NCBI GenBank assembly: GCA_016098155.1
Contig: JAAAJB010000419.1
Location: 1-31,819, forward strand
DNA: 31,819 nucleotides
Reading direction: 5' to 3'
From: Actinomortierella ambigua
Lineage: Eukaryota > Mortierellomycota > Mortierellomycetes > Mortierellales > Mortierellaceae
Notes under the pieces: generated by a model
Databases searched by the model: none
What the model was told of the DNA's origin: nothing
The model's input: the letters and a program-made list of their open reading frames with translations, nothing else
In this document: one piece after another, positions 17,030 through 28,632 of the stretch
Layout of the letters: each line of letters begins with the position of its first letter
Numbering within the stretch: the stretch's first letter is position 1
Translations under genes and position numbers: made by a program

Positions 17030-19639
17030 TTAATGGTCGTGATCCTCGAGCCCTGACAGCTCCGAGAGATCGTCTAGCGAGTCTTGGTCAGCCTCATCCG
17101 ACTCGTCCGAATCCTCTGATGACTCCTCCTCTTTTTTGCTTTCCTCTTCTTCTCTGCTTCTCCTCTCGCCTGTCACCTTTTGTGCTGCTGTCTCGTTCAT
17201 CTTTCGCTTCTTGGTGGTTGTGCTAGGCGTCCTCCGCTCGTTATCCTTCATCGGTCCTCCATCCACCCGCTTACGCTTCTCCTGCGTCGCTTTCTTGACC
17301 AAAGCCAGTGGCTCTCCCTCCGAATCCGACTCTGACGACGACGAACCGGATGACGACTCGGACCGGTTATCGGCATCCGCATCATCAGTCAGCTCCAACC
17401 TCACATCCTTAGCCCGGGTAGGCTTGACTGCATACGGCGAAGTCGACTTGCGATGGTACGGCAGCTTGGGTGGCATCTTGAAGAAATACTGCTTATCCTT
17501 GAGCGTGCACTTGCGTGCGCTCGGCATGACTTCTTGCCGAGTCAGCTTGCGCATCACGTTATGGTCCATCTCCGGGATATAGTACCACTGGCTCTCCAGG
17601 GGCTTGTTGTACGCATCTTTGCCCTTGCGCGCAATCTTGCCCACACACTTGGCTCCGCTCAGACTCTGCAACAGCTCCTCCTTAAACGCCACAGGATCGT
17701 GCGCCTTCACCAACGAGGGCTGGCTCACCATCATCTCGTCGTACAGCTCCGACAACGTCATCGACTTCTTCTTCCGCGCAAACACCAACGTGTCGATGAT
17801 CATCTCTGTGTAGTCCGTCTTGGCCTTACCCGACGACGACGATGACGACGAGGCTGTCACCTTGGCATCCTGTGCACTGGCCTCATTCGCCTTCTTCTGC
17901 TTCTTCTTTTCCGCCTTGGGGGCCGCTGCCGCCTCTGTCTGTGCTCCTTTCTCCCCTTCCTCCTCCTCCTCCTTGTCCTCCTTGGAGTGCTGCTGCTGCT
18001 TCTGCTGTTTCTGGGCCTTCTTCTCGTCCGACGCGGTGTGCGCCTTGGCTTTGGTCTTTTCGGCCTTCAGCTCGGTCGAGTCGGCTGCTGTGGGGCGTGT
18101 GAGGGAGGATGAGGAAGAGGACGACGACGACGGCTCGCTCTTTGTCTTATTTTGCTGGACCTTGACAAGGTCCTCTGTTTCCTCACCGACCATCTCGCGG
18201 ACCGATGAAGTCACCGCCTTCTTGCTCTGCGGCTTGTCTGTCAATGTGGGGGTCCGTTGTGCTTGCTCCTCCTCTTTCTTCGTCTTTTGTTGCTGCTTCT
18301 CCACCTTTGTCGTAGCAATGTTGTTCTGGTGCACCTCGATGGCTTTCATAGCAGGCTTAGCCATGTTGAATGTAGCCTCGGGCAGCTTTTTCTTCTTCAT
18401 CTCCACCGCCTCCTTCGGCCTCTCATCCTCCTTCCGAGAGGACTTGTGAGCAAGAACATTTTCTGTTCGCATCACGACTGGCGTACGATGGAGAGTGTCC
18501 TTGTGATTGGTATTGTTGTTGGTGGTGGAGGGAGCATCGATCTGGAGAGCAGTGAGAGGCGCGCGCACAGAGTCTGACGTAACAATAGAAGTGTTCGTCG
18601 TCGTCGTCACGGGTGCTGTCACCAAAAACACATTGTTCTTGTCCGGGTTATTGATATTGCTGTTGTTGTTGCTGTTGCTGTTGCTGTTGATGTTGTTGTG
18701 ACGAATATGGTTATGGAAAAGTGGTTGACGAGGCTGATGTTGATGTTGGTGCTGATGCTGGTGATGCTGATGATGACGGTGAATTGTCGACATCCGCTCT
18801 GGGGAGTCGGGCTCCTCCTCTTCTTCAACCATGTCAAACAAAGGTCGGGACTTGACTGGCGATGGCATAAAGCCCAAGTCCGTGGGCGGGTCCGATGGTG
18901 GTGGTGATTGGAGATGCTGCTGAAGGGCAGCATGATGATCGCCACCTCGTGGTTCGTACTTTAGCATCTTTTGGAGCATGCGGGCCGCGACGGGCGAACT
19001 GGGCAAAAGCGGGTCCGAGAACCGTGCAGGCGACGAGGCAGGTGACTGTGGAAGGCCAGTACCAGCACCCTGCATATAGACAGAGGTGGCGGGCTTCTTG
19101 GTGGGCGTGGCCATGGGTGACGACAAAGCTGCTGCAGCGTAGTGATGGTTGTTGTTGTTCTCGTCCTGCTCGTCTTCGTTGTGGTGGTGATCCTGTTTGT
19201 GATGATAGGAGTTGTGGAATTTCTGGACCGGTGCAGAAGAGGGTGCCAGCGGAGCCGAGCCGCTGCTAGGCGTCTTAAAGAGCATTTTGACACCCACCAA
19301 GTCGACGACGTCGCCACGTTTCAGAGGGCACTGCTGGCCCGATGGGAAACCAACGCCGTTAATTCGGACGCCGTTCTGGCCAAGCACCGAGATGCGGAAC
19401 TGGCTGGTGGGAGGGTGCCATTCGATGATGGCATGTCGACGCGAGACCTGCTTGTTGATACGACCAAGGTTGAGTGTCGCTTGCGAGCCTCGGCCCACAA
19501 TGACGGGTGTCGTGTACGAACCAGTCAGCACCATCACTGGAGGACGCTGCTTCTTGGTAGCAGCCGAGTCATGCAGGACATTGCTGGTCGTGGTCGTAGT
19601 GGTTGTGGTTGTGGTTGTGGTTGAAATGTTGGTGCCCAT
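17030..19639 (-). CDS. FHA-domain protein, probably nuclear, with a conserved second globular region
   Basis: 869 residues, no intron needed. The N-terminus has a poly-Thr run (7-18) encoded by a microsatellite, then a forkhead-associated (phosphothreonine-binding) domain at about 36-124 with the family signatures VGRG (Arg50), SRRHA (Ser66-Ala70) and NGVRINGV (89-96). A long disordered middle (about 130-600) is rich in His, Asn, Ser, Gln and Lys/Glu. A second ordered region at about 608-735 (from DYTEMIID through SQPSLV to QYFFKMPPKLPY) looks helical with a C-terminal beta part and may be a winged-helix-like DNA-binding fold; this is inference from pattern only. The tail is basic then acidic Ser/Glu/Asp-rich (from about 770), typical of nuclear chromatin or transcription proteins. 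Fungal FHA proteins such as Tos4/Plm2 or Fhl1 are possible functional analogues, but I cannot assign orthology. Confidence 0.8.
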   Translation of the reverse strand: MGTNISTTTTTTTTTTTTSNVLHDSAATKKQRPPVMVLTGSYTTPVIVGRGSQATLNLGRINKQVSRRHAIIEWHPPTSQFRISVLGQNGVRINGVGFPSGQQCPLKRGDVVDLVGVKMLFKTPSSGSAPLAPSSAPVQKFHNSYHHKQDHHHNEDEQDENNNNHHYAAAALSSPMATPTKKPATSVYMQGAGTGLPQSPASSPARFSDPLLPSSPVAARMLQKMLKYEPRGGDHHAALQQHLQSPPPSDPPTDLGFMPSPVKSRPLFDMVEEEEEPDSPERMSTIHRHHQHHQHQHQHQHQPRQPLFHNHIRHNNINSNSNSNNNSNINNPDKNNVFLVTAPVTTTTNTSIVTSDSVRAPLTALQIDAPSTTNNNTNHKDTLHRTPVVMRTENVLAHKSSRKEDERPKEAVEMKKKKLPEATFNMAKPAMKAIEVHQNNIATTKVEKQQQKTKKEEEQAQRTPTLTDKPQSKKAVTSSVREMVGEETEDLVKVQQNKTKSEPSSSSSSSSSLTRPTAADSTELKAEKTKAKAHTASDEKKAQKQQKQQQHSKEDKEEEEEGEKGAQTEAAAAPKAEKKKQKKANEASAQDAKVTASSSSSSSGKAKTDYTEMIIDTLVFARKKKSMTLSELYDEMMVSQPSLVKAHDPVAFKEELLQSLSGAKCVGKIARKGKDAYNKPLESQWYYIPEMDHNVMRKLTRQEVMPSARKCTLKDKQYFFKMPPKLPYHRKSTSPYAVKPTRAKDVRLELTDDADADNRSESSSGSSSSESDSEGEPLALVKKATQEKRKRVDGGPMKDNERRTPSTTTKKRKMNETAAQKVTGERRSREEEESKKEEESSEDSDESDEADQDSLDDLSELSGLEDHDH

Positions 19640-20677
19640 CTGAGACTCTTTGGTGGAAGCATGATCCTGCCAATCGGCTATTATTCAGTAGAGTAGATTA
19701 CAAAATGTGTCAAGAAAATCGCGATTTAGTCATAACAAGGATGGAAGAATCAAGTGGAATGACGGTGTGTTTTCCAAGTGCAAGCAAGCGAGGGTTGTTG
19801 CTCTGTTGCGTACCACCAGCAGGCATAGGGGCAACCGTCTCCATGGCGGTCGTGATAGAGGTTCCTGTGGAGGGCAACAAGAGTGAGCGAGCGAGCGAGG
19901 GAGCGCGAAGTATGCAAGGCGTGTGCGTAAATGTATAAATGCGTGTATGTGTGTGTGTGTGTAGATGATTGATGAATCCCTCCAAATTCGTTTTCCCTCC
20001 CTCTGTGTGTGTCTCTCAGTCGCCCGCGCTTCGCGTTGTCCAACAATTTTTCCGCCTCCCCCTTTTTTTTTTTGGTCTCACCCACCACCTGTTGGACTCG
20101 CGACTTTAAAAATGCGATGCTTCAAAATCCTTGACGTAAGCAAGTCATTCATTGGTGGCGCCACGCATCCAATTTGGACGCGCGTCAGTCTGTCTGTTTG
20201 ACATCTGATAGTGTACCCTGCAAGCTCCCGAACCTTGCGCGGTGCCGGCTTGTGCGGTACCTTCTCACGGCTCGTGCATGCAAGAGACTGAGACAGACTG
20301 AGAGAGACTGAGAGAGACTGAGAAACGGGGATATAAAGAAACGTCGCATCATCACCACCTGTCATGGTGGTGAAAGGGAGGAGAGCGCGCCCTCACTTTC
20401 CCCAAGAATCCATGCACTTTACTTTTAAGGGCTGATCCTTGTAGCAAAACCGGAGGGAGCGACAATAGTCATGTCGCTCATTGCACTCTTTCTCCATGAC
20501 TAAGCTAGGTACTACGGCAACACCCAGATTGTTTCTCCCTCAGCGCACTCCCGCTCCCCCCATCCCCACTTGAACGCGAATTAGCTGCCCAACAAAGATC
20601 GGTGCCACAGGCGGATAGTGCCCTGAACACGCACTCCAGCGAACAACTTTGACTTTAAGATAACGGTCTTTGATAGA

Positions 20678-20678
<1 letters not shown>
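19640..20678. other. Upstream region of the FHA gene, repeat-rich
   Basis: No gene seen. Contains a short GT run (about 19943-19962), an imperfect tandem repeat of about 13 b based on GAGACTGAGA (20284-20323), a GACGCGCGTC palindrome near 20175-20184, and GC-rich promoter-like DNA on the minus side of the FHA start. It should hold that gene's promoter, but I cannot mark a convincing TATA on the minus strand. Confidence 0.4.

Positions 20679-20717
<39 letters not shown>
20679..20717. repeat. ACT trinucleotide microsatellite
   Basis: About 13 uninterrupted copies of ACT, followed by ACC/ACT variants to about 20730. Confidence 0.9.
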
Positions 20718-20719
<2 letters not shown>

Positions 20720-20730
20720 CACTACCACCA

Positions 20731-23700
20731 TGTAACAAACGCCAAGGGAGGCTGCGAGGGGGGGACGGAACCTTTCTGGGCCATTGTCATCCAAAGGATG
20801 TGGAGAGACGAGAGAGGGCGAGTAGACTATCAAGCATAACTAAACAACAGTGGAACAGCAGAAGGAAAGGACGGGAATCAACATTCGATCCGCCCGGAGA
20901 AGGAGTCTGTTGGTCATTGGCAACCAAAATCTAGGTTCGTTTCCTCTGCACAGGCATGTCAAGCAAGAGAGAGAGGGAGAGGGGGAGAGAGAGAGAGGGA
21001 AAGGCCACTCGGAAGAGTTCCTGCATAGCCATTTTTGTTATCGAACAGAGTGAGTAAGTGTGAGTTCTATAAATGTTTACATCGTTTTACTGCAGTTATT
21101 CCCCTCTCTGACCGTGCAGAGCATCTGTCTAATGATTTGTTGGATGTCGCACTTGAAAAAAAAAATCCCCTGACAGCGTCCTGTCATTGTCCAACAGCAG
21201 CAGCAGGATTCTTTTTTGGTTGGGGGCGTGAGAGAGAGAGAAAGTGAGTAAAGTTCCTTCCTCCCCTGTCAACAAGCATATCTCTCTCCCAAAGTAAGGA
21301 GATGAGAGCAATCATATGCGTTGCAGGGGGCACCGAAAGCTTAAGCTCTTTCTACTTCCTCCCTCTTTGGACACAGATTATTATCGCACCACCAATCGAA
21401 GCTCAGGACGACCTACATTCTAGATCGAAAAAAGGTGTATATTCGTATCATACAAAGACGACTTTGAACTTGCACATGTACCCGTCACTTTCCCCCCCCC
21501 ACCTTTCCCTCGGCAGGGATTCGCCCACAAAGGGCCCAGCCATTTTTTTCTGTTGCCAGTGGATGTCAGCGACATGAGAGAGGACTTGCACGCGCCTAGA
21601 ATAGAGGAGGAAGAAAGAAAGAGTGTTTGCGTATATATACAAGTGTATATGTGTGCAGGCCACGACGGTACATACGCTTCTGCAAAAAAGGTGTCCCTCC
21701 GTTGTTTGCTACTTCTCACTAGACCTACCAGTGCTCTCGGTGCAAACTTTGCAATGTTTTTATTTTATATGGTCAATGGAAATGCCATCCATTTTTGGCA
21801 ATCGAGAGTCGAAGGGTACACGCAACGAAAAAAAAATGACAGGAGAAGCTTCATCCCGCACCGTCCAGATCGTGCATGTGTACCAAACTTGATATGAGCT
21901 CGACTTTCAAGTGCCCACAATGCCCACATCCATGCAACTTTAGTATCAGTGACAAAGCAAGCAAGCAAGCACTGCCGACCAAAAAGTACAGGTACCTCCT
22001 TGTGGACCTGCTGGAGAAAAATGAACCCAGAGCTTGCTGTTGGCCCTTTGCTCCTGGCTTGGTCTGCATCTTCAGCGTGGGAGTGCAACCAAGCATTCAT
22101 TCTCCTCCTCCCTCGCGATCTCCTGACCCATTTTTTTTTTCGTCTATTGTACATTACCACTGTACATTGTTCTCTCCGAGTCTTAGACCTCGACCCCAGC
22201 TGCTGCTCTTGCTTTGCGCTACTCTCATGGGTCGCACGGAGATACAAGCTACGTCTGCTCCCCTCATCCTCCCCTCGGGCAAGTATTCTTCCATCTACTG
22301 TAGACCGGGCAAGCGCGGCTGTATTGTACGCCTGTACATGGGGTTCATTCCGTGGAGGCTGGAAATCAATCCTGTGGAACAACATTTTGCAACAAAGATC
22401 GAGTCCAGTAGCCCAGGCACTGCTCTCTCACTCATAGGCTGCGCATGCTCGTCAAGCCCCTCTTGGACGCAATCTTGGCACACACACTTTAATGCTTCTA
22501 TGACGGAGTATGTTCTGTCCACACTCTGCATGTACAGCGGTACTGTACAAAGTGAAATGAGGCAACATGTAGAAAACTATTGTTGCCAATAAAGAAATAA
22601 AAAAAGGTTCGACGTTCTCCCATACGAAGGCTGAACACGACACAACCCAATAGGAGAGAAAGAGAGAAGGAGAGAGAAGAGAGAACAAATGTGATGACAA
22701 TGTGATTGGCTGGACCCTGGCATTGCTCTAACTTGGACTGGCTTGTGGGTCCGAGAGGACAGACGGACGAACGGGTACACATCCTGTTCCTGGCGGATTC
22801 AGCGGGAAACGCGAAAATAAAAATAAACATTAAAAAAACCTGTTGAAGCACTGCAAGGAAAATAAGGCAACATAAGCACAGTCAAGCAAGCAAAACAACA
22901 ACAAAAAGGAGCCTAACATAGTCTAACGTAGCCCATGTCCAATATTTTGGAACAACCCAAAAAAATTATCGATCGACCTTAATTGACCCAAACTATGAGG
23001 GCTTCGATATCGTTTTGACAGCGAACAACAGTCGATGCATGTCTATTTTCTCTCCCAATAGCGACGCAGGCAATACGAGAGCAAACGTCCCTTAGCACAG
23101 TCTAATAAAGTTGAGCATGGTTCGCCAACGCTCGCATGGTGTTTCCTACCTTGAACCCTTTTTTCAGACATTTTGCGGTCACAAAAGAGATGCCAGTCAA
23201 AGATGACAAACTAAAGAGCACAAAGCAAAGATACACCACATCGTTCGCCATAGTGGTGGAGTCAACGGAATGTGTGCTGTGCTCTATTGCCATAGTAAAG
23301 GTAGTGGGAACTAACTCACGCCTCTCTGTCGCAATGTTACTCGAAGAATACTGTGGCAGATGGTGACGACCGGCCAAGAAGCTAGAGCTTATGTTCTGCC
23401 AAGCACGTCTGTCTTTGAATAGATTCATCCTCTTAACAGAGTCGGAGACGTCGTTTTTATTTATTTTATATTTTGCCAAGCATCGGCGGCCTACATTCTC
23501 TACTGTTTGAGTTGATGTTCGAGAGCAACTCAAAGCACGTTGCTACCTGTCAAGAAACGAGACCACGGCTACTATGGGCAAGAGTTGGGAAGAGGGCGAA
23601 GGAGGGAGGAAGGAGGGTTGTATGTACATGTCCTTCAACATGGTGGCAGGTTGTATGAGGATAGTATTGAGATGAGACAGTAATCTCCTTGTGCATGGGG

Positions 23701-23750
23701 ATTGTCCCTCGATGCTAGTTTGTTTTGGATGCCTTCCTCTCTCACGATCG
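20731..23750. other. Long intergenic region without an assignable gene
   Basis: Holds a purine-rich GA tract (about 20967-21003) and several overlapping open frames on both strands. The longest are 21876-22592 on plus (238 codons) and 21765-22385 on minus (206 codons), overlapping each other. None shows a domain, a consistent composition or a splice pattern that I trust. Closely spaced AATAAA-type signals near 22588-22602 could end a plus-strand transcript. A 143-codon minus frame (23102-23533) is also undistinguished. Confidence 0.4.
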
Positions 23751-23758
23751 CCAACGAG

Positions 23759-24100
23759 TATAAATACCCCAGTCATCACGCATCATTTGCTCAATTACTC
23801 TATGCTCAAGTCTTTTGCGTCACTTGCATCTCAAAGACTTGGTCATACAGTACACTTAACATTGCTGCATCCTTCTCCAATACACCATCATTGTTCTCTC
23901 TTTCATTTTCTACCAACACTTACTCTGTCTGACTCGCAACCCTCTCCCATCCGGTCAGCACCTCCTCTTCCCCGAAAGCTCTTCAATCAACATCTTCCCA
24001 CCACAGCCTTCCTCACTGCTTCTACTCAATACCAAAGGTGAGTTGATAATGTACCTCATTTCTCTTACTAGAGGTCGCTAAACCACTCATTACCCAACAG
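23759..24100 (+). promoter_or_regulatory. Candidate promoter and spliced leader (TATA 23759-23766, intron 24038-24100)
   Basis: TATAAATA at 23759 is followed by a long C/T/A-rich leader like those of the array genes. A small intron then fits well: donor GTGAGT at 24038, CTAAAC branch near 24078-24083, acceptor CCCAACAG ending at 24100 (63 b). Across the junction the frame starting at an ATG near 23801 stays open to about 24195, but its composition is that of a pyrimidine-rich leader. An open frame downstream (24296-24637, starting with a poly-Gln stretch) includes G and C homopolymers and is doubtful. A real transcript here is plausible; its product is not identified. Confidence 0.3.
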
Positions 24101-26138
24101 TCTCGTCGACCATCCATCTTTACTTTCCCTTCCCCTTTCCCTCCTTTCCCCCCCCCCTTGTTCTCGTCGATGTATTTTTCGTTGTTTGTGTTTAGCGTGA
24201 ATTTTCTTTTCACATCGCAAGGAAGGGTCTAAGAGAATCAAAGTGTTTGTGCATTAGATGAACTGAAGGGGAAGGGAGGGAACGGGCTGGAGTGGATGAT
24301 GCTGGAAAGGAACTTTGAAGAAAACGAACAACATACCATGTCTGATTTCCAACCACACAAACATCATCAACAACAACAACAACAACAGCATATCATCCAA
24401 AACAAACACTGTAATCTTTTTCCCATCTGTTGCATACGCATACCATGCGAAAGCATGGCAAAAAAAAAAGGGGGGGGGGGGAAAACGAAGTTTGAGAGCG
24501 AGGAAGTGAGGCTAAATGGACGCGACCACCCCGCGAACCCTTTTTTTTTTCATCATTCGTCTCTTCAAAGACCCCCCCCCCCACTCGTTCCTAGTCTTCA
24601 AAGAATATTACTCCGAGGCGAAAAATCTCGGTTTTAAAGAGACAGAGGTGATACGAATGGCTCAGTTGCCACTATGCAACTTCGTACAACCATGGCTACC
24701 CTTGTTTTATCTTTCTTCAACCTTCTCCTTGTCTTGCGATAACAATCGGCCTGCTTTTGAGCATTCTGCCATTTATTGTTGCTACCTATCCACTGGCAGG
24801 GGTTCCGCATCGTCGTAAAAACCGACAATGTTTTTTTTTTCTTCGGCTATTTGGTATCCGAAGTGTGAAGTGAGGATAAACTTTTGCAATAATTATGTGT
24901 TTTTTTTTCGGGATATCACGGTGACTGGCCGCAGCTTTTTGAAAAAAAGATGACGGAGATGCAAAACACACACCTTGTCAAACGCGAACCAAAAAGTCGA
25001 GTGGGAGAGTGTGTATCTTTTTTGCTCTCACAAGAGCATTCAGGAGTCGGTTGTCGACTGACTGACAGAACGAGCAGATGAAAGTGTGGTCCGAGGAAAA
25101 GGGGAGAGGGAGGGAGAGAGGAAGGACGGGAAGAGGGAAGGAGGGAAAAGAGACTGAGAGCCTCTTGGAAGTATTGACGTGCAAAGAAAGAAAAAGTGAA
25201 TGGACACTTCGGAGCTCTCAGGCTTCCATTGTTATTTATTTCTCTGTGATTTCGCGCATATCTCCGTTGATGCTATTTGCTCTTTCTTTCTCTCGCTCTC
25301 TCTTGAATCCTTCACAACAACCTTTTTTTTTTTCGTGTTCGGTATGCTGCAGACGGTCGACCTCTGTGCAGAAGTCTGCTGCAGTCTTCATAATATCGAC
25401 AATTAGTGTGGAGTGTGTAATAACAGGTCCGCAGCGACAATTATGAACGGAATAGACCAAGTGTGTCATCTGCTTTTTTTTGTTTCCCCCTTCGCCCATC
25501 AGGACACGGACGATCTTGTGAAGCAAAGATGCCCAAGCTCCCTGCGATGCACAGGAGATGTTGGAGCAATGGACAGAAGGACTACGGCTGTGATTGGCTT
25601 GCTGACAAAAAAGAGTCTCAGGACAATTGTTTAGGTTTTTTTATTGTCCTTGTTGCTTGGCATTCAGCTTGTGTGTTTTTTTTTTTTTTTTCCTTTTTTC
25701 CTTTTTTTTTTTTTTTTTTTGTATATCAGCTTTACAGTCTGGAATAAGACACCATCGACAGTGTCGACTTAACATCATTCTGGCACGTTTATTCAATTTG
25801 ATGGTTGACTTCATTTGTGTGCGGGTGAGGCTGGGTTAGGCTCGCCAAAATCATTCGCTAGAAAAACTGGACTACAAGCATGATGGATATTCTTCAACAA
25901 TGCATGATGGACATGCGTGTCATGCCTTGTAAACAAAGTAGTGCTAAATACCGTGGATTGGAGATCAACCCCCAACATCCTCCCTGTTTCCTGTTTTCTG
26001 TTCTCCCTTCCTTGTCGCCCTAGGTCAGCTGCATCATTCATAATCTTTGCGGACCCAGCTTTAGAAACGATCGATGTTGAGGCATCCGACGTGCTAGGTC
26101 GCGCCTTTCCTTGCGCTTGGCTCCTCGAGGCTGGCGTT
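24101..26138. other. Intergenic region with homopolymer and purine tracts
   Basis: Contains a CAA repeat near 24367-24387, an A-G homopolymer junction near 24463-24485, a GA-rich tract (25084-25160), a T-rich tract (25675-25721), and no gene I can support apart from the doubtful frame noted at 24296. The last 150 b may be the 5' region of the small gene at 26139. Confidence 0.4.
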
Positions 26139-26372
26139 ATGGGACTGACTAGTGTAGGTGAGGTGTATGCTGTTACCGTAAGCTGTTACCGTTGTTGCCA
26201 ATGTCGCCGTTGCCGAACGGAACCATAGGCCCTCGCGATATTATCGTGGAAGAGTGGAGCCAACTACATCGATGGTCTACGCGAGGAAGAGATGAGGGAA
26301 ATGGACAAGATCCGTGGTCTTCCGCCTGCTTACCAAGTTCCGATCCAGCCAAACAACCATCAAAAACTGTAG
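26139..26372 (+). CDS. Small two-exon protein candidate, 60 residues (26139-26177 and 26229-26372)
   Basis: The second exon reads as convincing protein: SWKSGANYIDGLREEEM, then a charged helix MREMDKIRGLPPAY and a short polar tail ending at TAG 26370-26372. A stop codon lies directly before it in frame and forms the acceptor CATAG. A GTAAGC donor at 26178 gives a 51-b phase-0 intron and joins it to an upstream frame with an ATG at 26139, yielding a short hydrophobic segment around EVYAVTALAILSW. The shape (one short hydrophobic segment, a charged helix, under 10 kDa) resembles small mitochondrial membrane subunits, but I do not recognise the family. The first exon is uncertain: the intron lacks a clear branch site and the true start may lie further upstream. 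It ends 144 b before the phosphatase start on the same strand. Confidence 0.45.
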
Positions 26373-26516
26373 TGCCTCAAGCCTAACACAGGCCGGTGGT
26401 GTGTAGAATACAGATTGCCCTGAAGGAGGGACTGCCAAGTTTGGACAGTCTTCTTTCTTTCAGCTGCCTGTTTTTGCAATGTATAATTCCCATCCACGCA
26501 CCGCTGAGAGAGCATC

Positions 26517-28632
26517 ATGCTGATACCCACGTCCATGTCGTGGCATGTACCTCGGCTACACCCTGCCTGGAAGCCACCCTCTTACTCGCTTGCGCATCTT
26601 CAAGGACCACTCAACTTACACAAGGGAGTAGCCCCGTCCGCAAGATTCAGACACGTACTTGCGAGGCTTATGCCTATGTCGAGGCAGCTCAGCAAGCAAG
26701 TCGCGGGATCAGAGCCAGCCGTCATGCCTTGGCATTCACCATGTAGTGTGTTGGGCTCGACCAGATCCTTTTGCACCTCATCTGCCTGGTATGGCCAGCC
26801 ATATTACGCAATGAAAAACTCTGAGGGCGACACACTCCGAATAAACCTCGGCAAGTCGCGCAATTTTGTAGGAATCCGATCGACACGATGTCAAAGAAAG
26901 TACAACCAGGTACATGTACAGCATAGGAAATCAAGGAAAGGGGTGTGCTGTTTTATTTTTTTTCCTCCATGCCCACCCTACCATTCTCAACATGTCAGTC
27001 ATTAGGTCTTCTTGGAGGCATCGGATACACGGTATTAAGCACTCACCCTGGAGGAAAACATTTTGATGTCCTCTATCTTTTCTCTACCTCGTTCCTTGGT
27101 ATCGTCATTTTTTTTCTAGGATCGGTATAAAATCATGGTACTCAATCCGGTTGAAACACTAGGGCCTGTCAGCCTTTCTGGAGAACCACCATCAGATTCG
27201 GCATCCAAAGGCACGCTAGCATCTCAAATGGACGCCGATCATCGAACCCTTTTCTACTTTGGCATTTTTGACGGTCATGGCGGATCCAATACTGCCGACT
27301 TTCTAACAGCTAACCTGGATCACTTTATCGAAGATTGCACACCCGACTTGGTCCCGCGTGTTACTTTCCGTCTTCGTCAACTTGGAGGATATTTTCGCCA
27401 TTTTGTTCCACCGTCTTTGAAGTCTTATCTGCCTAGGAACTTTGATGAGCTATACCCGACTACAAAGTCAGCGCGGCTCGGTAGTCCCCCCACCAGAAAA
27501 GTGCAACTCAAAGGCAAAGGCGGCCGGGTTAGACCCATGATTTTTATACCACATCCCAACGCGACGGAGAACGACCAGATCGAGGACATCGAGGCATTGG
27601 AGGGCGAATCAGAAGTGGCGCATGCTGCCAAGGAAACTCCGGACGTGAAGCAATCAAAGGAACCTTCATACCAGCAAGACTCGGAGGAACAATCGCCTGC
27701 AAGGACACCCAGAGCAGCTGAGCTGACGGAACTGTCAGTACCTCAGCCCACCTCAGCTGCCTCCCAAATTGATGCGGCAACCCCCCTCACGCCTGCCTCG
27801 CTACAGCCAACGCTCGACACCCAGCATTTACCACCAATGACCTTGGAGCAAAGACTGAGCCTCGCATTCCTCCAATGTGATACAGAGTTGATTCAGAAAA
27901 AGTATCGTGACGGATCAACTGCATCGGTTGTACTTCTTCAGTCGAAAGGCGCCTTTTGGGAATCAGATCAGGATCTGGAGCTTGTAATGGGCCATGTCGG
28001 CGACACACGCGTCCTGCTTTGTGAGGCTCCTCGTGGAGAATGCGTACAGCTATCGACAGATCATCACCCCGATGCGATTGTTGAAACAGGTACTACCTAC
28101 TCTCTTTGATCAAAGGCTGTCAATCTAGTTTAACCGCTCCGCACAACTTCGCTGACAAACTTGCACGTGTGTCTTCATCCTCATGCATGATTTTCCTCTA
28201 GAGCGTATTCGCAAGCTCTCTGGTTATGTGAGTCGGGATTCCTTTGGCGAGAACATGTTCCTCGGGCGTCTTGCAAACACCAGGAGTATAGGTGATATGG
28301 CGCTCAAACCCTTTGGAGTGTCGGCCGAACCAGAGATTACTCGTCGCACGCTACTAGCTAGCAAGGCTGCTTTTCTTGTCCTCATCTCCGACGGTATATC
28401 CTCTGTCATGTCAAATCAGGAAGTTGTCGATTGCGTCAAGCTCGAACAGGACCCCACACAAGCAGCCGCGTATGTATTAAATTTAGCGGAGCAATTAGGA
28501 GCTGAGGACAACTGCACAGTGCTCGTCGTCCGGCTACCAGCGTGGGGTACACCCATGCCTGATTTGTCCAAGGAGCTGCGCGAGTATCGATGGCAAAGTG
28601 AAGCCCAGATGTCAAAGGCGAGGAGGAGGTGA
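26517..28632 (+). CDS. PP2C/PPM-family Ser/Thr phosphatase, probably mitochondrial (Ptc6-like); exons 26517-26909, 27120-28089, 28202-28632
   Basis: Metal-dependent protein phosphatase. Intron 1 (26910-27119, 210 b, phase 0) restores RKYNQDRYKI, the first metal-binding motif (Asp132). Intron 2 (28090-28201, 112 b, phase 1) restores ETERIRKLSGYV. The product is 597 residues. Motifs in order: FDGHGG (Asp182), GSTAS (about 394), GHVGDTR (about 422), STDHHPD, RIRKLSGYV (456-464), LANTRSIGD (about 480), LISDG (Asp518) and AEDN (Asp557), i.e. a complete PP2C core. Residues about 190-385 are an insert with a disordered E/S/P/T-rich part, like the long insert of fungal mitochondrial Ptc6-type enzymes. 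The N-terminus is rich in Arg/Ser/His without acids and ends in TRSFCTSS, a mitochondrial presequence pattern. The start could be 26517 or a later in-frame ATG (26535, 26670, 26676). A short upstream ORF begins near 26479. Confidence 0.85.

Noticed and set aside
17136..19643. Long plus-strand open frames inside the FHA gene
   Set aside because: They mirror Ser/Glu/Lys-rich codon repeats of the real minus-strand gene.
20175..20184. MCB-like G1/S promoter element (GACGCGCGTC) upstream of the FHA gene
   Set aside because: Not an exact ACGCGT, only one copy, and about 540 b from the start codon.
21876..22592. 238-codon plus-strand open frame
   Set aside because: Overlaps a minus-strand frame of similar length; no domain, mixed low-complexity composition and no promoter or splice context. 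Open by chance seems likely.
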